Origin: Deltaproteobacteria bacterium
GTDB taxonomy: Bacteria > Myxococcota > XYA12-FULL-58-9
NCBI GenBank assembly: GCA_016218825.1
Contig: JACRCV010000120.1
Coordinates: 1 to 37,721 of the forward strand
Direction: 5' to 3'
Length of the DNA: 37,721 nucleotides
Position 1 is the stretch's first letter. The number at the start of each line of letters is the position of its first letter. A program made the position numbers and the translations under genes. Below the pieces are notes generated by a model. The model had not been told where the DNA came from, made no database searches, and saw nothing but the letters and a program-made list of their open reading frames with translations. Positions 7,424 to 15,935 of the stretch are shown here, piece by piece.

Positions 7424-8721
7424 CGGTCCCGCTCACCCACGGCGTCGAGAAGCCCGAGCTGGGCGAGGAGACGCGCGAGCTCCTGCGTCAGGGGCGCCTC
7501 GATGACCAGGCGCCCAGGGCGGCGCGGGTGCTCGAAGGCCAGCCGCTGACAGTGGAGCGCCAGGTGGTGAAACTGGAAGCGCTCGCGAAACAGACGGTTG
7601 TGCTCGCCCTTGCCGTACTGGGTGTCGCCGATGATCGGGTGGGAGGCGTGCTTCAGGTGCCGGCGGATTTGATGCGTGCGCCCGGTGTGCGGCAACGCCT
7701 CGTACAAGCCATAGCGCTCGAAGTGACCGAGCAGCCGAAAGTCGGTGACCGCGGCGCGGCGTTCGCCGCCTTTCTCCCTGGCGAGAGGATGGTCGACCCG
7801 GCGCAAGCTCGGATCGTGGCCGCGGCAGACCGCGAGGTAGCGCTTGTCGACGGCGCCGGCTTCGAAGAGCCGTTGCAGATCGCGGGCGACCTCGGAACAG
7901 AACGCGAAGAGCAGCACGCCGCTCGTCGCCCGATCCAAGCGGTGCACCGGATAGACGTGACGGCCGAGCTGATCGCGAAGCTTTTGCAGCGCCGGGACCC
8001 CGTCACGTGCCCAGCCGCGGTGCACGAGCAGGCCGGGGGGCTTGTTGACCGCGACCAGATGCTCGTCGAGGTGGAGGATCGACAGGTCCCGGTCGCCGGG
8101 CTCGGGGGACGCCGCTCCCAAGACGCCGGCGTCGCGCGGCGTCGTCTTCGTCGCGCGGCCGCTGGCCGCGAAGGTGGCGTCCACCATCCGGCCGAAGAGC
8201 GCCTCGAGTCGCTCCTGGACCTCTACGGACTCGAGGACCCCGAGCGCCCGGGCGATGGCCTCGAAGGTGCAAACGCCGTCGGCTCGGGTTTCCCGGCGCA
8301 CCCCCCAAGAGCTCGGTTTTCCGGGGGGAAGCGCGACACATTCGGCCCGCTCCAACCCCGGGACGCGTTTCGGGATCCGCGCCGCCTGCCGCCAGTTGCC
8401 GTCGGGGACCACCAACGTCACCGGGCGTCGGTCCTCGGCCTTGAGGGCGGGGCTCAGCACCCGGGCCCGTTCGGCGGGGAACAGGACCAGCAGGCGGCGG
8501 TCGTCGTCGAGCAGGTGGCGCAGATGGAGCGGCGCGTCGCGAACACCGTGCAGGTGGCGTTCGCTGTTGGCGAGGGCGGCGACGGCGAGCGGCCCGGTGG
8601 CCGTGGTCTTTCGCACCTCCCCATAGTGCATGACCAACACGACGCGGGTCTGCAGATCGAGCCGCGGGATCCACTCGCACAGACACCGCCCGGCGTGCAT
8701 CCGGCAACGCCCGCAGCGCAT
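7420..8721 (-). CDS. DTW-domain (TapT-like) / RluA-type pseudouridine synthase fusion
   Basis: This 433-residue protein joins two RNA-modification domains. Residues about 1-185 are a DTW/TDD domain: a Cys cluster with C3, C6, C13 and C15 and the signature DGNW at 107-110 (DGTW in many relatives). Members such as E. coli TapT add the aminocarboxypropyl group from S-adenosylmethionine to U47 of tRNA. Residues about 210-433 are an RluA/TruC-type pseudouridine synthase with HRLDRATSG at 260-268, so Asp263 is the probable catalytic residue, followed by RTHQIRRHLKH. Together they would act on tRNA or rRNA. The ATG at 8721 is chosen just before the Cys motif; the upstream frame crosses a repeat. The two activities are inferred from family membership only. 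Confidence 0.88.
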   Translation of the reverse strand: MRCGRCRMHAGRCLCEWIPRLDLQTRVVLVMHYGEVRKTTATGPLAVAALANSERHLHGVRDAPLHLRHLLDDDRRLLVLFPAERARVLSPALKAEDRRPVTLVVPDGNWRQAARIPKRVPGLERAECVALPPGKPSSWGVRRETRADGVCTFEAIARALGVLESVEVQERLEALFGRMVDATFAASGRATKTTPRDAGVLGAASPEPGDRDLSILHLDEHLVAVNKPPGLLVHRGWARDGVPALQKLRDQLGRHVYPVHRLDRATSGVLLFAFCSEVARDLQRLFEAGAVDKRYLAVCRGHDPSLRRVDHPLAREKGGERRAAVTDFRLLGHFERYGLYEALPHTGRTHQIRRHLKHASHPIIGDTQYGKGEHNRLFRERFQFHHLALHCQRLAFEHPRRPGRLVIEAPLTQELARLLAQLGLLDAVGERDR

Positions 8722-8762
8722 GGCACGTTTCCGTCTCCTACCCACGAACCGCTCCGCGCCGC

Positions 8763-8889
8763 CTAGACCGTCTTCGCCTTCATCTGATTCCCGCGCCGCC
8801 GATGCGGCGTCGCTCCCCACCCCCACCCCCTGAATCCCCCGCCCCCGAGTGGGGCGGGGCCGGATCACGTCCACCTGAAGACGGTCTAG
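8763..8889. repeat. 127-bp segment bounded by 13-bp perfect inverted repeats
   Basis: The left end CTAGACCGTCTTC (8763-8775) and the right end GAAGACGGTCTAG (8877-8889) are exact reverse complements. The interior is GC-rich and includes copy C of the dispersed repeat. No reading frame inside looks coding, so this resembles a miniature inverted-repeat element or a large folded leader. No flanking target-site duplication was evident. Confidence 0.7.
8786..8861 (-). repeat. Dispersed GC-rich repeat, copy C (upstream of the DTW fusion gene)
   Basis: Read on the minus strand it shows GCCCCACTCGGGGGCGGGG, then GGGGTGGGGGTGGGGAGCG, a hairpin GCCGC-ATC-GGCGGC, and GCGGGAATCA. These modules occur in the same order as in copies A and B but with different bases in the hairpin. 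It points towards the gene starting at 8721. Confidence 0.7.
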
Positions 8890-8983
8890 CCTACTCCGTT
8901 CGGCGCGGGCGAGAACCTCGGGACTGTCGCCACGCCGGCCGCGCCCTTGACCTCTAACGACAGCGGTGTTTGGTTGGCCCGGG

Positions 8984-8989
8984 AAAGGA
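8984..8989 (+). promoter_or_regulatory. Ribosome binding site of gdhA
   Basis: The sequence AAAGGAG lies just ahead of ATG 8996 and decides that start over the in-frame ATG at 8966. Confidence 0.7.
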
Positions 8990-8995
8990 GCACCC

Positions 8996-10333
8996 ATGTC
9001 CAGCGTCGTCGAGAACTTCATGAACTACGTGGTCGCGAAGAATCCCAACGAGCCTGAGTTCCACCAGGCGGTCCGCGAGGTGGTGGAGTCGGTGATGCCG
9101 GTGGTGGACGCCACCCCGGCCTACAAGCGCGCCAAGATCCTGGAGCGCATCGTCGAGCCGGAGCGCACCATCATGTTCCGGGTGCCGTGGACCGACGATC
9201 GCGGCGAGATCCGGGTCAACAAAGGCTATCGGGTCGAGTTCAACAGCGCGCTCGGCCCCTATAAAGGTGGGCTGCGTTTTCACGCCAACGTCACGCTGAG
9301 CACGATGAAGTTCCTCGGCTTCGAGCAGACCTTCAAGAACTCGCTGACCACGTTGCCGATGGGCGGCGGCAAGGGCGGCTCCGACCTCGATCCGCGCGGC
9401 ATGAGCGACAACGAGATGATGCGCTTCTGCCAGGCGTTCATGGCCGAGCTGTTCCGCCACATCGGCGCCGACACCGACGTGCCGGCCGGCGACATCGGCG
9501 TCGGCGGGCGCGAGATCGGCTACCTGTTCGGGATGTACAAGAAGCTCCGGAACGAGTTCACCGGGGTGTTGACCGGCAAGGGCCTCAACTGGGGCGGCTC
9601 GCTGGTGCGACCCGAGGCCACCGGCTTCGGCGCCACCTACTTCATCGAGGAGATGCTGAAGACCCGGGGCGAGGCGCTGCAGAACAAGAAGGTCGCGGTC
9701 TCCGGGTTCGGCAACGTCGCCTGGGGCGTGGCGCTGAAGATGACCGATCTCGGCGCCAAGGTGGTCACGATCTCCGGCCCGGACGGCTTCGTCCACGATC
9801 CCGACGGCATCAAGGGCGAGAAGATCGACTACATGCTGCAGATGCGCGCCAGCGGCCGCGATCGGGTGCAGGACTACGCCGACAAGTTCAAGGTCGAGTT
9901 CCACGCCGGCAAGAGGCCGTGGATCGTCCCCTGCGACGTCGCGGTGCCGGCGGCGATCCAGAACGAGCTCGACGAGAACGACGCCCGGGCGCTGTTGAAG
10001 AACGGCGTCAAGTGCGTCTGCGAGGCGGCGAACATGCCGGTGGTGCCGAAGGCGGTGCACCTGTTCCAGGAGGCCAAGATCCTGTTCGCGCCGGGCAAAG
10101 CGGCGAACGCCGGCGGCGTCGGGACCTCGGGCCTGGAGATGTCGCAGAACGCCCAACACCTGTGCTGGGCGCGCGAAGAGGTCGACATGCGCCTGAAGCA
10201 GATCATGGAGCGCATCCACCACACCTGCCTGACCTACGGCCAGGAGGGCACCTACACCAACTACGTCAAGGGCGCGAACGTCGGCGGCTTCATCAAGGTC
10301 GCCGACGCCATGCTCGACCAGGGTCTGGTCTAG
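8996..10333 (+). CDS. gdhA: NADP-type glutamate dehydrogenase
   Basis: It catalyses the reversible reductive amination of 2-oxoglutarate to glutamate in the cytoplasm. The 445-residue product matches the hexameric bacterial family from end to end: FNSALGPYKGGLRFH, the glycine-rich LPMGGGKGGSDLDP with the catalytic lysine region, DTDVPAGDIGVGGREIGY, TGKGLNWGGSLVRPEATG, the Rossmann motif VSGFGNVAWG, and the C-terminal TYGQEGTYTNYVKGANVGGF. The start ATG at 8996 has a good ribosome site, AAAGGAG, 8 bp upstream; an earlier ATG at 8966 lacks this. NADP use is inferred from the family (assimilatory, about 450 residues) rather than from one residue. The next gene follows after 62 bp. Confidence 0.96.
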   Translation: MSSVVENFMNYVVAKNPNEPEFHQAVREVVESVMPVVDATPAYKRAKILERIVEPERTIMFRVPWTDDRGEIRVNKGYRVEFNSALGPYKGGLRFHANVTLSTMKFLGFEQTFKNSLTTLPMGGGKGGSDLDPRGMSDNEMMRFCQAFMAELFRHIGADTDVPAGDIGVGGREIGYLFGMYKKLRNEFTGVLTGKGLNWGGSLVRPEATGFGATYFIEEMLKTRGEALQNKKVAVSGFGNVAWGVALKMTDLGAKVVTISGPDGFVHDPDGIKGEKIDYMLQMRASGRDRVQDYADKFKVEFHAGKRPWIVPCDVAVPAAIQNELDENDARALLKNGVKCVCEAANMPVVPKAVHLFQEAKILFAPGKAANAGGVGTSGLEMSQNAQHLCWAREEVDMRLKQIMERIHHTCLTYGQEGTYTNYVKGANVGGFIKVADAMLDQGLV

Positions 10334-10395
10334 GCAGCGCGTTCGCCGTCGTTCACTCGAGGGCCTCGCGCGCTCTCGGGCGCGGCCCTGTGCTC

Positions 10396-13300
10396 ATGCC
10401 CATCGAAGCGCCACAGACCTCCCGCGTCCCCTGGTACGTGCGGCTGCACGAGCTGATGCCGCACCGCGTCCGCGAGATCCTCTTGGTGTCGTCGAGCTAC
10501 GACGCCTTCATCCTCGAGGAGGACGGCCCGCTCACCGAGCGGATCTTCACCTCGTATTCGGAGATGAACCTCTCGTGGGCGCCGCGCATCACCCACGTGA
10601 CCAACCTGCCGGCGGCGCTGGCGCAGCTGAGCGAACGGCGCTTCGATCTGGTCATCGCGATGCCGCGCATCGAGGACGCCGACGTCAGCACCCTGGGCCG
10701 CGAGCTCAAGAAGCGCGATCCGTCCTTGCCGGTGGTGCTCTTGACCTTCAGCGAGGCCGACCTGCGGCAGCTGCACGCCAGCGTCGACGTCCACGCCATC
10801 GACCGGGTCTTCGTCTGGACCGGCGACGCCCGCATCCTCATCGCCATCAACAAGCTGGTCGAGGACGAGCTCAACCTGAAGCACGACTGCGAGGCGATCG
10901 GGGTGCCGGCGATCATCTTCGTCGAAGACTCGCCGCACCACGCCTCGACCTTTCTCACCGAGCTCTACACCGAGTTGATGGTGCAGTCGCAGTCGCTCGC
11001 CGCCGAGGGGGTCAACAACCTCCACAAGCTGCTGCGGATGCGCACCCGCCCCAAGGTGTTGCACGCCCGCAGCTTCGAGGAGGCCCACGGCCTCTTCGAT
11101 CGCCTGCAGGAGCACGTGTTCGCGCTGATCACCGACATGCGCTTCCCGAGGGCCGGCGTCCTCGATCCCGAGGCCGGCTTTCGCCTGATCGAGAGCTTCC
11201 GCAACATCCGCGCCGACCTGCCGGTGCTGGTGCAATCGGCGGAGACCGACATCGTCACCCGGGCCCGCGAGCGCGACATCCCCTGCGTCGACAAGAACTC
11301 GCCGCAGTTCATCCGCGAGCTCCGGGCCTTCGTCACCGAGAGCCTGGGCTTCGGTGACTTCGTGTTCCGCCTCCCCGACCGCACCGAGGTGGCGCGGGCC
11401 CGCGACATGTACGAGATGGAGCACGTGCTGAAATACGTGCCGGCGGAGTCGCTCCTCTATCACGCGTCGCGCAACCACTTCTCGATCTGGTTCACGGCGC
11501 GCGGCCTGTTCGAGGTCAGCAGCTGGCTGCGCTCGAAGAAGGTCAACGACTTCGCCGGCATCGAGGCGCTGCGCGCCTACCTGATCGAGACGTTGGCCCG
11601 CGCCCGCACCCTGGAGCAGGAAGGCATCATCACCGACTTCGGCAGCCGGGCGAAGAACCCCAACAGCATCTTCGTCCGCCTCGGCGAGGGCTCGATCGGC
11701 GGCAAGGCCCGCGGCATCGCGTTCGCGAACTACATCCTCGCCCGCGCCGGCATCGCCGATCAGTTCCCCGGGCTCTCGGTGCGCATCCCGCGCACCGTCG
11801 TCATCGGCGTCGAGGAGTTCGAGCGCTTCGTGGAGCGCAACCGCCTGCTCGACGCGGTCCGGGCCGGCGTCAACGATCGACAGCTGTTGCAGCGCTTCCT
11901 CGACGGTTACCTCTCCGAGGAGTTCCTGCGCGACCTGCGCAGCATCTGGGAGGAGCTCAAAGGGCCGCTCGCGGTGCGCTCCTCGAGCCTGCTCGAGGAC
12001 CTGCACTTCCAGCCGTTCTCCGGGGTCTACGCCACCTACATGCTGCCGAACAACCACCCGGAGCCCGAGGTCCGGTTCACCGAGCTCTGCCAGGCGGTCA
12101 AGGCGGTCTACGCCTCGACCTACTCGGAGAACGCCCGCACCTACATCGCCGGCACCCCGTTTCGCCCCGAAGAGGAGAAGATGGGGATCGTGATCCAGGA
12201 GATGGTCGGCGCGCACCGCGGCGACCACTTCTATCCCCACTTCTCCGGGGTGGCGCTGTCGTACAACTACTACCCGATCCACGGTCAGGGGGCCGACGAC
12301 GGCACCGCGCTGATCGCCGTCGGCCTCGGACACACCATCGTCCTCGGCGGCTCGGCGCTGCGCTTCTGCCCGGCGTCGCCCGGCGTGTTGCCGCAGTTCA
12401 AGACCCCGGGCGAGTTCGTGCGCAGCTCGCAGAAGACCTTCTACGGCCTCGACCTCACCCGGCCGCGCGTCGACTTCCCGGCCGGCCAGGAGGCGTCGCT
12501 GAAGCTCCTCGACATCGAGGCGGCGTTCGACGACGGCATCTTCGCCTCGGTGGGCAGCACCTACTCGGCGGCGGACAACACCCTCCGCGAAGGCTCGCAC
12601 GTCACCGGCCAACGGGTCGTCACCTTCAACAACATCCTCAAATGGGACGCGATCCCGCTGGCGGCGGCGCTCTCGCACCTGTTGCGGCGCTTCCGCCAGG
12701 GGATGGGCTGCGCGGTCGAGATCGAGTTCGCGGTGGACATGGGCGACTGGGGCAGAACGGCGCAAAGCGATCGACCGGCGCGCGAGCCGGTGTTGAACGT
12801 GCTGCAGATCCGCCCGCTCGCCACCCACTTCCTGAGCCAGGAGATGGAGCCCCAGGACTTTCCGGCCGCCGAGGTGATTTGCCACACCGACCGGGCCTTG
12901 GGCCACGGTCACATCGAGAACATCTTCGACCTGGTGTACGTACGCCGCGACGCCCTCGACAAGCACGCCACGCCCGAAATCGCGCGACAGCTCGGGGAGA
13001 TCAACCGCACCCTGCAGCAAGAAGCGCGGCCGTTCATGCTGGTCGGACCGGGGCGCTGGGGTTCGTCGGACCCGCGCCTGGGAATACCCGTGGAGTGGCG
13101 GCAGATCGCCGGCGCCCGGGTGATCGCCGAGACCCGGATCCGCGACCGCGAGGTCGAGCCCTCGCAGGGCTCGCACTTCTTCCAGAACATCACCTCGCTC
13201 GGCGTCGGCTACCTGACGCTCTCGGGCCTTGGTCGCCAGGACGACGCCGCGAGCTTCATCGACATGGATTGGCTCGACACCATCCCGGCGCACCGCGAGA

Positions 13301-13413
13301 CCAGCGCCGTCCGCCACCTGCGCTTCGACAAGCCGTTGCGGATCTATCTGAACGGCCGCCGTGGCGACGCCACGATCCTCCGCCCCGAGACCGCGCTCAG
13401 CGCCGCAACGTGA
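10396..13413 (+). CDS. Receiver-like / PEP-synthase-type ATP-grasp protein, uncharacterised family
   Basis: The product is 1005 residues. Residues about 25-150 and 170-320 look like two CheY-type receiver modules (ILLVSSSYDAFILEEDG; AIIFVEDSPHHASTF, FALITDMRFPRAG, LPVLVQSAE). After a linker with YHASRNHFSIWFTAR comes a PEP-synthase/PPDK N-terminal ATP-grasp domain from about residue 430 (GSIGGKARGIAFAN near 433-446; AVRSSSLLEDLHFQPFSGVY near 525). LNVLQIRPL follows near 800, and a conserved tail contains VGPGRWGSSDPRLGIP and SQGSHFFQNITSLG. There is no swivelling phosphohistidine domain and no PEP-binding barrel, so it is not a normal PEP synthase. Similar proteins occur in Bacteroidetes and other groups without a known function. 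ATG 10396 lacks a clear ribosome site; GTG 10390 is an alternative. It overlaps the convergent gene by 17 bp. Confidence 0.85.
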   Translation: MPIEAPQTSRVPWYVRLHELMPHRVREILLVSSSYDAFILEEDGPLTERIFTSYSEMNLSWAPRITHVTNLPAALAQLSERRFDLVIAMPRIEDADVSTLGRELKKRDPSLPVVLLTFSEADLRQLHASVDVHAIDRVFVWTGDARILIAINKLVEDELNLKHDCEAIGVPAIIFVEDSPHHASTFLTELYTELMVQSQSLAAEGVNNLHKLLRMRTRPKVLHARSFEEAHGLFDRLQEHVFALITDMRFPRAGVLDPEAGFRLIESFRNIRADLPVLVQSAETDIVTRARERDIPCVDKNSPQFIRELRAFVTESLGFGDFVFRLPDRTEVARARDMYEMEHVLKYVPAESLLYHASRNHFSIWFTARGLFEVSSWLRSKKVNDFAGIEALRAYLIETLARARTLEQEGIITDFGSRAKNPNSIFVRLGEGSIGGKARGIAFANYILARAGIADQFPGLSVRIPRTVVIGVEEFERFVERNRLLDAVRAGVNDRQLLQRFLDGYLSEEFLRDLRSIWEELKGPLAVRSSSLLEDLHFQPFSGVYATYMLPNNHPEPEVRFTELCQAVKAVYASTYSENARTYIAGTPFRPEEEKMGIVIQEMVGAHRGDHFYPHFSGVALSYNYYPIHGQGADDGTALIAVGLGHTIVLGGSALRFCPASPGVLPQFKTPGEFVRSSQKTFYGLDLTRPRVDFPAGQEASLKLLDIEAAFDDGIFASVGSTYSAADNTLREGSHVTGQRVVTFNNILKWDAIPLAAALSHLLRRFRQGMGCAVEIEFAVDMGDWGRTAQSDRPAREPVLNVLQIRPLATHFLSQEMEPQDFPAAEVICHTDRALGHGHIENIFDLVYVRRDALDKHATPEIARQLGEINRTLQQEARPFMLVGPGRWGSSDPRLGIPVEWRQIAGARVIAETRIRDREVEPSQGSHFFQNITSLGVGYLTLSGLGRQDDAASFIDMDWLDTIPAHRETSAVRHLRFDKPLRIYLNGRRGDATILRPETALSAAT

Positions 13414-14260
13414 CCTGAATCAGGGTGTCGCCGGCGCCGAGGTGATCGCCGCTCTTCAAGACGCCGCGCTTCACCGGGCGCTCGTTCAAGCGCACGCCGT
13501 TGCGGCTCCCCAGATCCACGACCTCCACCGCCGCGCCAGAGTCGACCACCACGAAGTGTCTGCGCGACATGTGCATGTCGGCGATCACCACGTCCGCCTG
13601 CTCACCACGCCCGAACACCAGCGACTGCCCGGCCGCGAGCGTCACGGTCGTGCCGCGCTTCGGTCCGCGCAGCAGCTGCAGCTCAGCGACGCTCGGGCCC
13701 GCCACGGGCGCCGCCGGCGCGCGCGCGCCGACCCAGGTCTCCTCGCGGCCGCTGTGGGAGCCGCTCGCCTCCTGGAGGATCGCGCCGGCCTGATCGATCG
13801 GCAGCGGCCCCGTTTGCCCCTGCTCGTAGTAGTAGGCGAGCGCGCGGCGCACCTGGCTCGCGGGACAGATCGCCTGCTGCACGACCATGCCGGACTGGAA
13901 CTGCAGATCGTCAATCGCCTGGAGGTTCGTCGGATCGGCGACCGCGACCACCAGCCGGCGTCGACTGCCGCTCACCTCGACGCGCACCGGCAACATCAAC
14001 AACCGCTTGGCGTCCGCCTCGGCCACCGTCACCAACGCCGCCCGCTGCGGCGTCTCCCGGGTCAGATCGATCGCCGGCAGGCGCAGGGTGTCGGCCAAGG
14101 CCTTGAGCAGCGCTTGCTCGCTCAACAGCCCGAGGGCGACGATGACCTCGCCAAGCTTCGGCGCCCCCGGCTGCCGGCGCTGGCGGTCGAGCGCTTGCTT
14201 CACCTGGGCCGGCGTCAGCAGGCCGGCGGCCACCAGCACCTCACCGAGCTTCTGGCGCAT
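13397..14260 (-). CDS. MshEN (GspE N-terminal-like) plus FHA domain protein
   Basis: The product is 287 residues. Residues about 1-150 are a GspE_N/MshEN domain with two copies of its repeat ([42 protein letters not shown]). In MshE-type proteins this domain binds cyclic di-GMP; here Lys replaces the usual first Arg of each motif. A Gly/Ala/Pro linker leads to a C-terminal FHA domain (about 200-287) with FGRG, MSRRH and SRNG, the phosphothreonine-binding residues. The secretion ATPase that normally follows MshEN is absent. It would act as a cytoplasmic signal adaptor. The ATG at 14260 has GGGAGG 7 bp upstream and lies inside the end of the mutase gene (20-bp overlap), so the two are probably co-translated. 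Confidence 0.85.
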   Translation of the reverse strand: MRQKLGEVLVAAGLLTPAQVKQALDRQRRQPGAPKLGEVIVALGLLSEQALLKALADTLRLPAIDLTRETPQRAALVTVAEADAKRLLMLPVRVEVSGSRRRLVVAVADPTNLQAIDDLQFQSGMVVQQAICPASQVRRALAYYYEQGQTGPLPIDQAGAILQEASGSHSGREETWVGARAPAAPVAGPSVAELQLLRGPKRGTTVTLAAGQSLVFGRGEQADVVIADMHMSRRHFVVVDSGAAVEVVDLGSRNGVRLNERPVKRGVLKSGDHLGAGDTLIQVTLRR

Positions 14261-15887
14261 GCACCGCCTCCCGATATTCACCGAACACCCGCCGCAGCGT
14301 GTCAGCGACCTCACCCACGGTAGCGCCGGCACACACCGCGCCGATGATCTTCGGCATCAGGTTCTCGCCGCCCGCGGCCGCGGCCGCCAGCGCCGCGAGC
14401 CCCAGGTCGAGCTCTCGCCGGCTGCGCCCGGCCTTGTACTCCGCGAGGCGCTGCTTCTGGCGGCGCTCGGTCTCCGGGTGCGGCCGCAAGAGCTCCGGCA
14501 ACGCCTCGGCCTCGGTGTTGAAGCCGTTGACGCCGACCACGATCTGCTCCTTGCGCTCGATCGCCAGCTGCGTCTGATAGGCGGCGTCCTCGATCTGGCG
14601 CTGCGGAAACCCCTGCTCCACCGCCGCCACCATGCCGCCCATCGCGTCGATGCGCTCGATCAACGCCAGCGCCTTGGCGGCGATCTCGTCGGTCTCGGCC
14701 TCCACCAGGTACGCGCCGCCGAGCGGATCGGCGACGTCGGCGACGCCGGTCTCGTGCGCGATCACCTGCTGGGTACGCAGCGCCAGGGTCGCGGCGCGCT
14801 CGCTCGGCAACGCCAGCGCCTCGTCCATCGAGTTGGTGTGCAGGCTCTGGGTGCCGCCGAGGACCGCGGCCAGGGCCTGCAACGCCACGCGCACCACGTT
14901 GTTGTCGGGCTGCTGCGCCGTCAGGGTGCAGCCTGCAGTCTGGGTGTGGAAGCGCAGCATCTGCGAGCGCGGGTCCTTGGCGCCGAAGCGCTGCCGCATC
15001 AAGGTCGCCCACAGCCGCCGCGCGGCGCGAAACTTCGCGACCTCCTCGAAGAGGTTGTTGTGGACGTTGAAGAAGAACGCCAGCCGCGGCGCGAAGTCGT
15101 CGACCTGTTGCCCGGCGTCGATCGCCGCCTGCACGTAGGCCAGGCCGTCGGCGAGGGTGAACGCGACCTCCTGCACCGCGGTCGAGCCGGCCTCACGGAT
15201 GTGGTAGCCGGAGATCGAGATCGTGTTCCACTGCGGCACCTCCTTGCCGCAGAACGCGAAGATGTCGGTGACGATGCGCATCGACGGCCGCGGCGGGTAG
15301 ATGTAGGTGCCGCGCGCCATGTACTCCTTGAGGACGTCGTTCTGGATCGTGCCGCGCAGCGCCTTGAACGGCACTTGCTGCTGCTTGGCGACCACGAGAT
15401 AGAACGCCAACAGCGTCGCCGCGGTGGCGTTGATGGTCATCGACGTCGAGACCTGGTCGAGCGGGATCTGGTCGAAGAGCAGCTGCATGTCGGCGAGCGA
15501 CGACACCGCGACCCCGACCTTGCCGACCTCGCCGGCGGCGCGCGCCGAGTCGGCGTCGTAGCCCATCTGCGTCGGCAGATCGAAGGCGATCGACAACCCG
15601 GTCTGGCCTTGCGCCAGCAAGTAGCGATAGCGGCGGTTCGACTCCGCGGCGTCACCGAAGCCGGCATACTGCCGCATCGTCCAGAAGCGCGACCGATACA
15701 TGCTCGGGTGGATGCCGCGGGTGAACGGATACACCCCCGGCAGGTCGGTGGCGCCGTCCTCGGCATAGACCGGCGCCAGCCGCGCGCCGCTCGCGGTCCT
15801 GAACTCGCGACGACGCTCGGGGTTCTTGACCACGGACGGCGAGTAGATCTCGCGCAACCATCGCTCGGGGGCTTTCGGAGGTGTCAC
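14241..15887 (-). CDS. Methylmalonyl-CoA mutase, catalytic subunit without B12-binding domain
   Basis: It interconverts (R)-methylmalonyl-CoA and succinyl-CoA with adenosylcobalamin. The product, about 548 residues, is the TIM-barrel part only. It has [15 protein letters not shown], whose Tyr is the methylmalonyl-specific residue (isobutyryl- and hydroxyisobutyryl-CoA mutases have Phe or Ile). [10 protein letters not shown] carries the Arg of the same substrate signature, and [10 protein letters not shown] has the Tyr-His pair. It ends at [20 protein letters not shown], where longer relatives continue into the cobalamin domain (DxHxxG). That domain must come from a separate small subunit, not seen here. 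The start is uncertain: GTG 15887 follows a weak AGAG; GTG 15905 and TTG 15941 are alternatives. The gene overlaps the MshEN-FHA gene. Confidence 0.9.
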   Translation of the reverse strand: MTPPKAPERWLREIYSPSVVKNPERRREFRTASGARLAPVYAEDGATDLPGVYPFTRGIHPSMYRSRFWTMRQYAGFGDAAESNRRYRYLLAQGQTGLSIAFDLPTQMGYDADSARAAGEVGKVGVAVSSLADMQLLFDQIPLDQVSTSMTINATAATLLAFYLVVAKQQQVPFKALRGTIQNDVLKEYMARGTYIYPPRPSMRIVTDIFAFCGKEVPQWNTISISGYHIREAGSTAVQEVAFTLADGLAYVQAAIDAGQQVDDFAPRLAFFFNVHNNLFEEVAKFRAARRLWATLMRQRFGAKDPRSQMLRFHTQTAGCTLTAQQPDNNVVRVALQALAAVLGGTQSLHTNSMDEALALPSERAATLALRTQQVIAHETGVADVADPLGGAYLVEAETDEIAAKALALIERIDAMGGMVAAVEQGFPQRQIEDAAYQTQLAIERKEQIVVGVNGFNTEAEALPELLRPHPETERRQKQRLAEYKAGRSRRELDLGLAALAAAAAGGENLMPKIIGAVCAGATVGEVADTLRRVFGEYREAVHAPEAR

Positions 15888-15935
15888 ACCGTCGGTCTCT
15901 ACCACGCGGGCGGCGCCAACGGGAGAGGACCGAGC

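Larger units (their letters stand above)
8722..8995. other. Divergent intergenic region between the DTW fusion gene and gdhA
   Basis: It contains no supportable gene. It holds a 127-bp segment bounded by 13-bp inverted repeats (8763-8889) that encloses copy C of the GC-rich repeat. The remaining 100 bp should carry the gdhA promoter, but only a weak -35-like TTGACC at about 8947 is visible. Confidence 0.6.

Noticed and set aside
10330-13317. A 995-residue minus-strand frame opposite the receiver/ATP-grasp gene.
   Set aside because: It has no motif, and the plus-strand protein is conserved in character from end to end.
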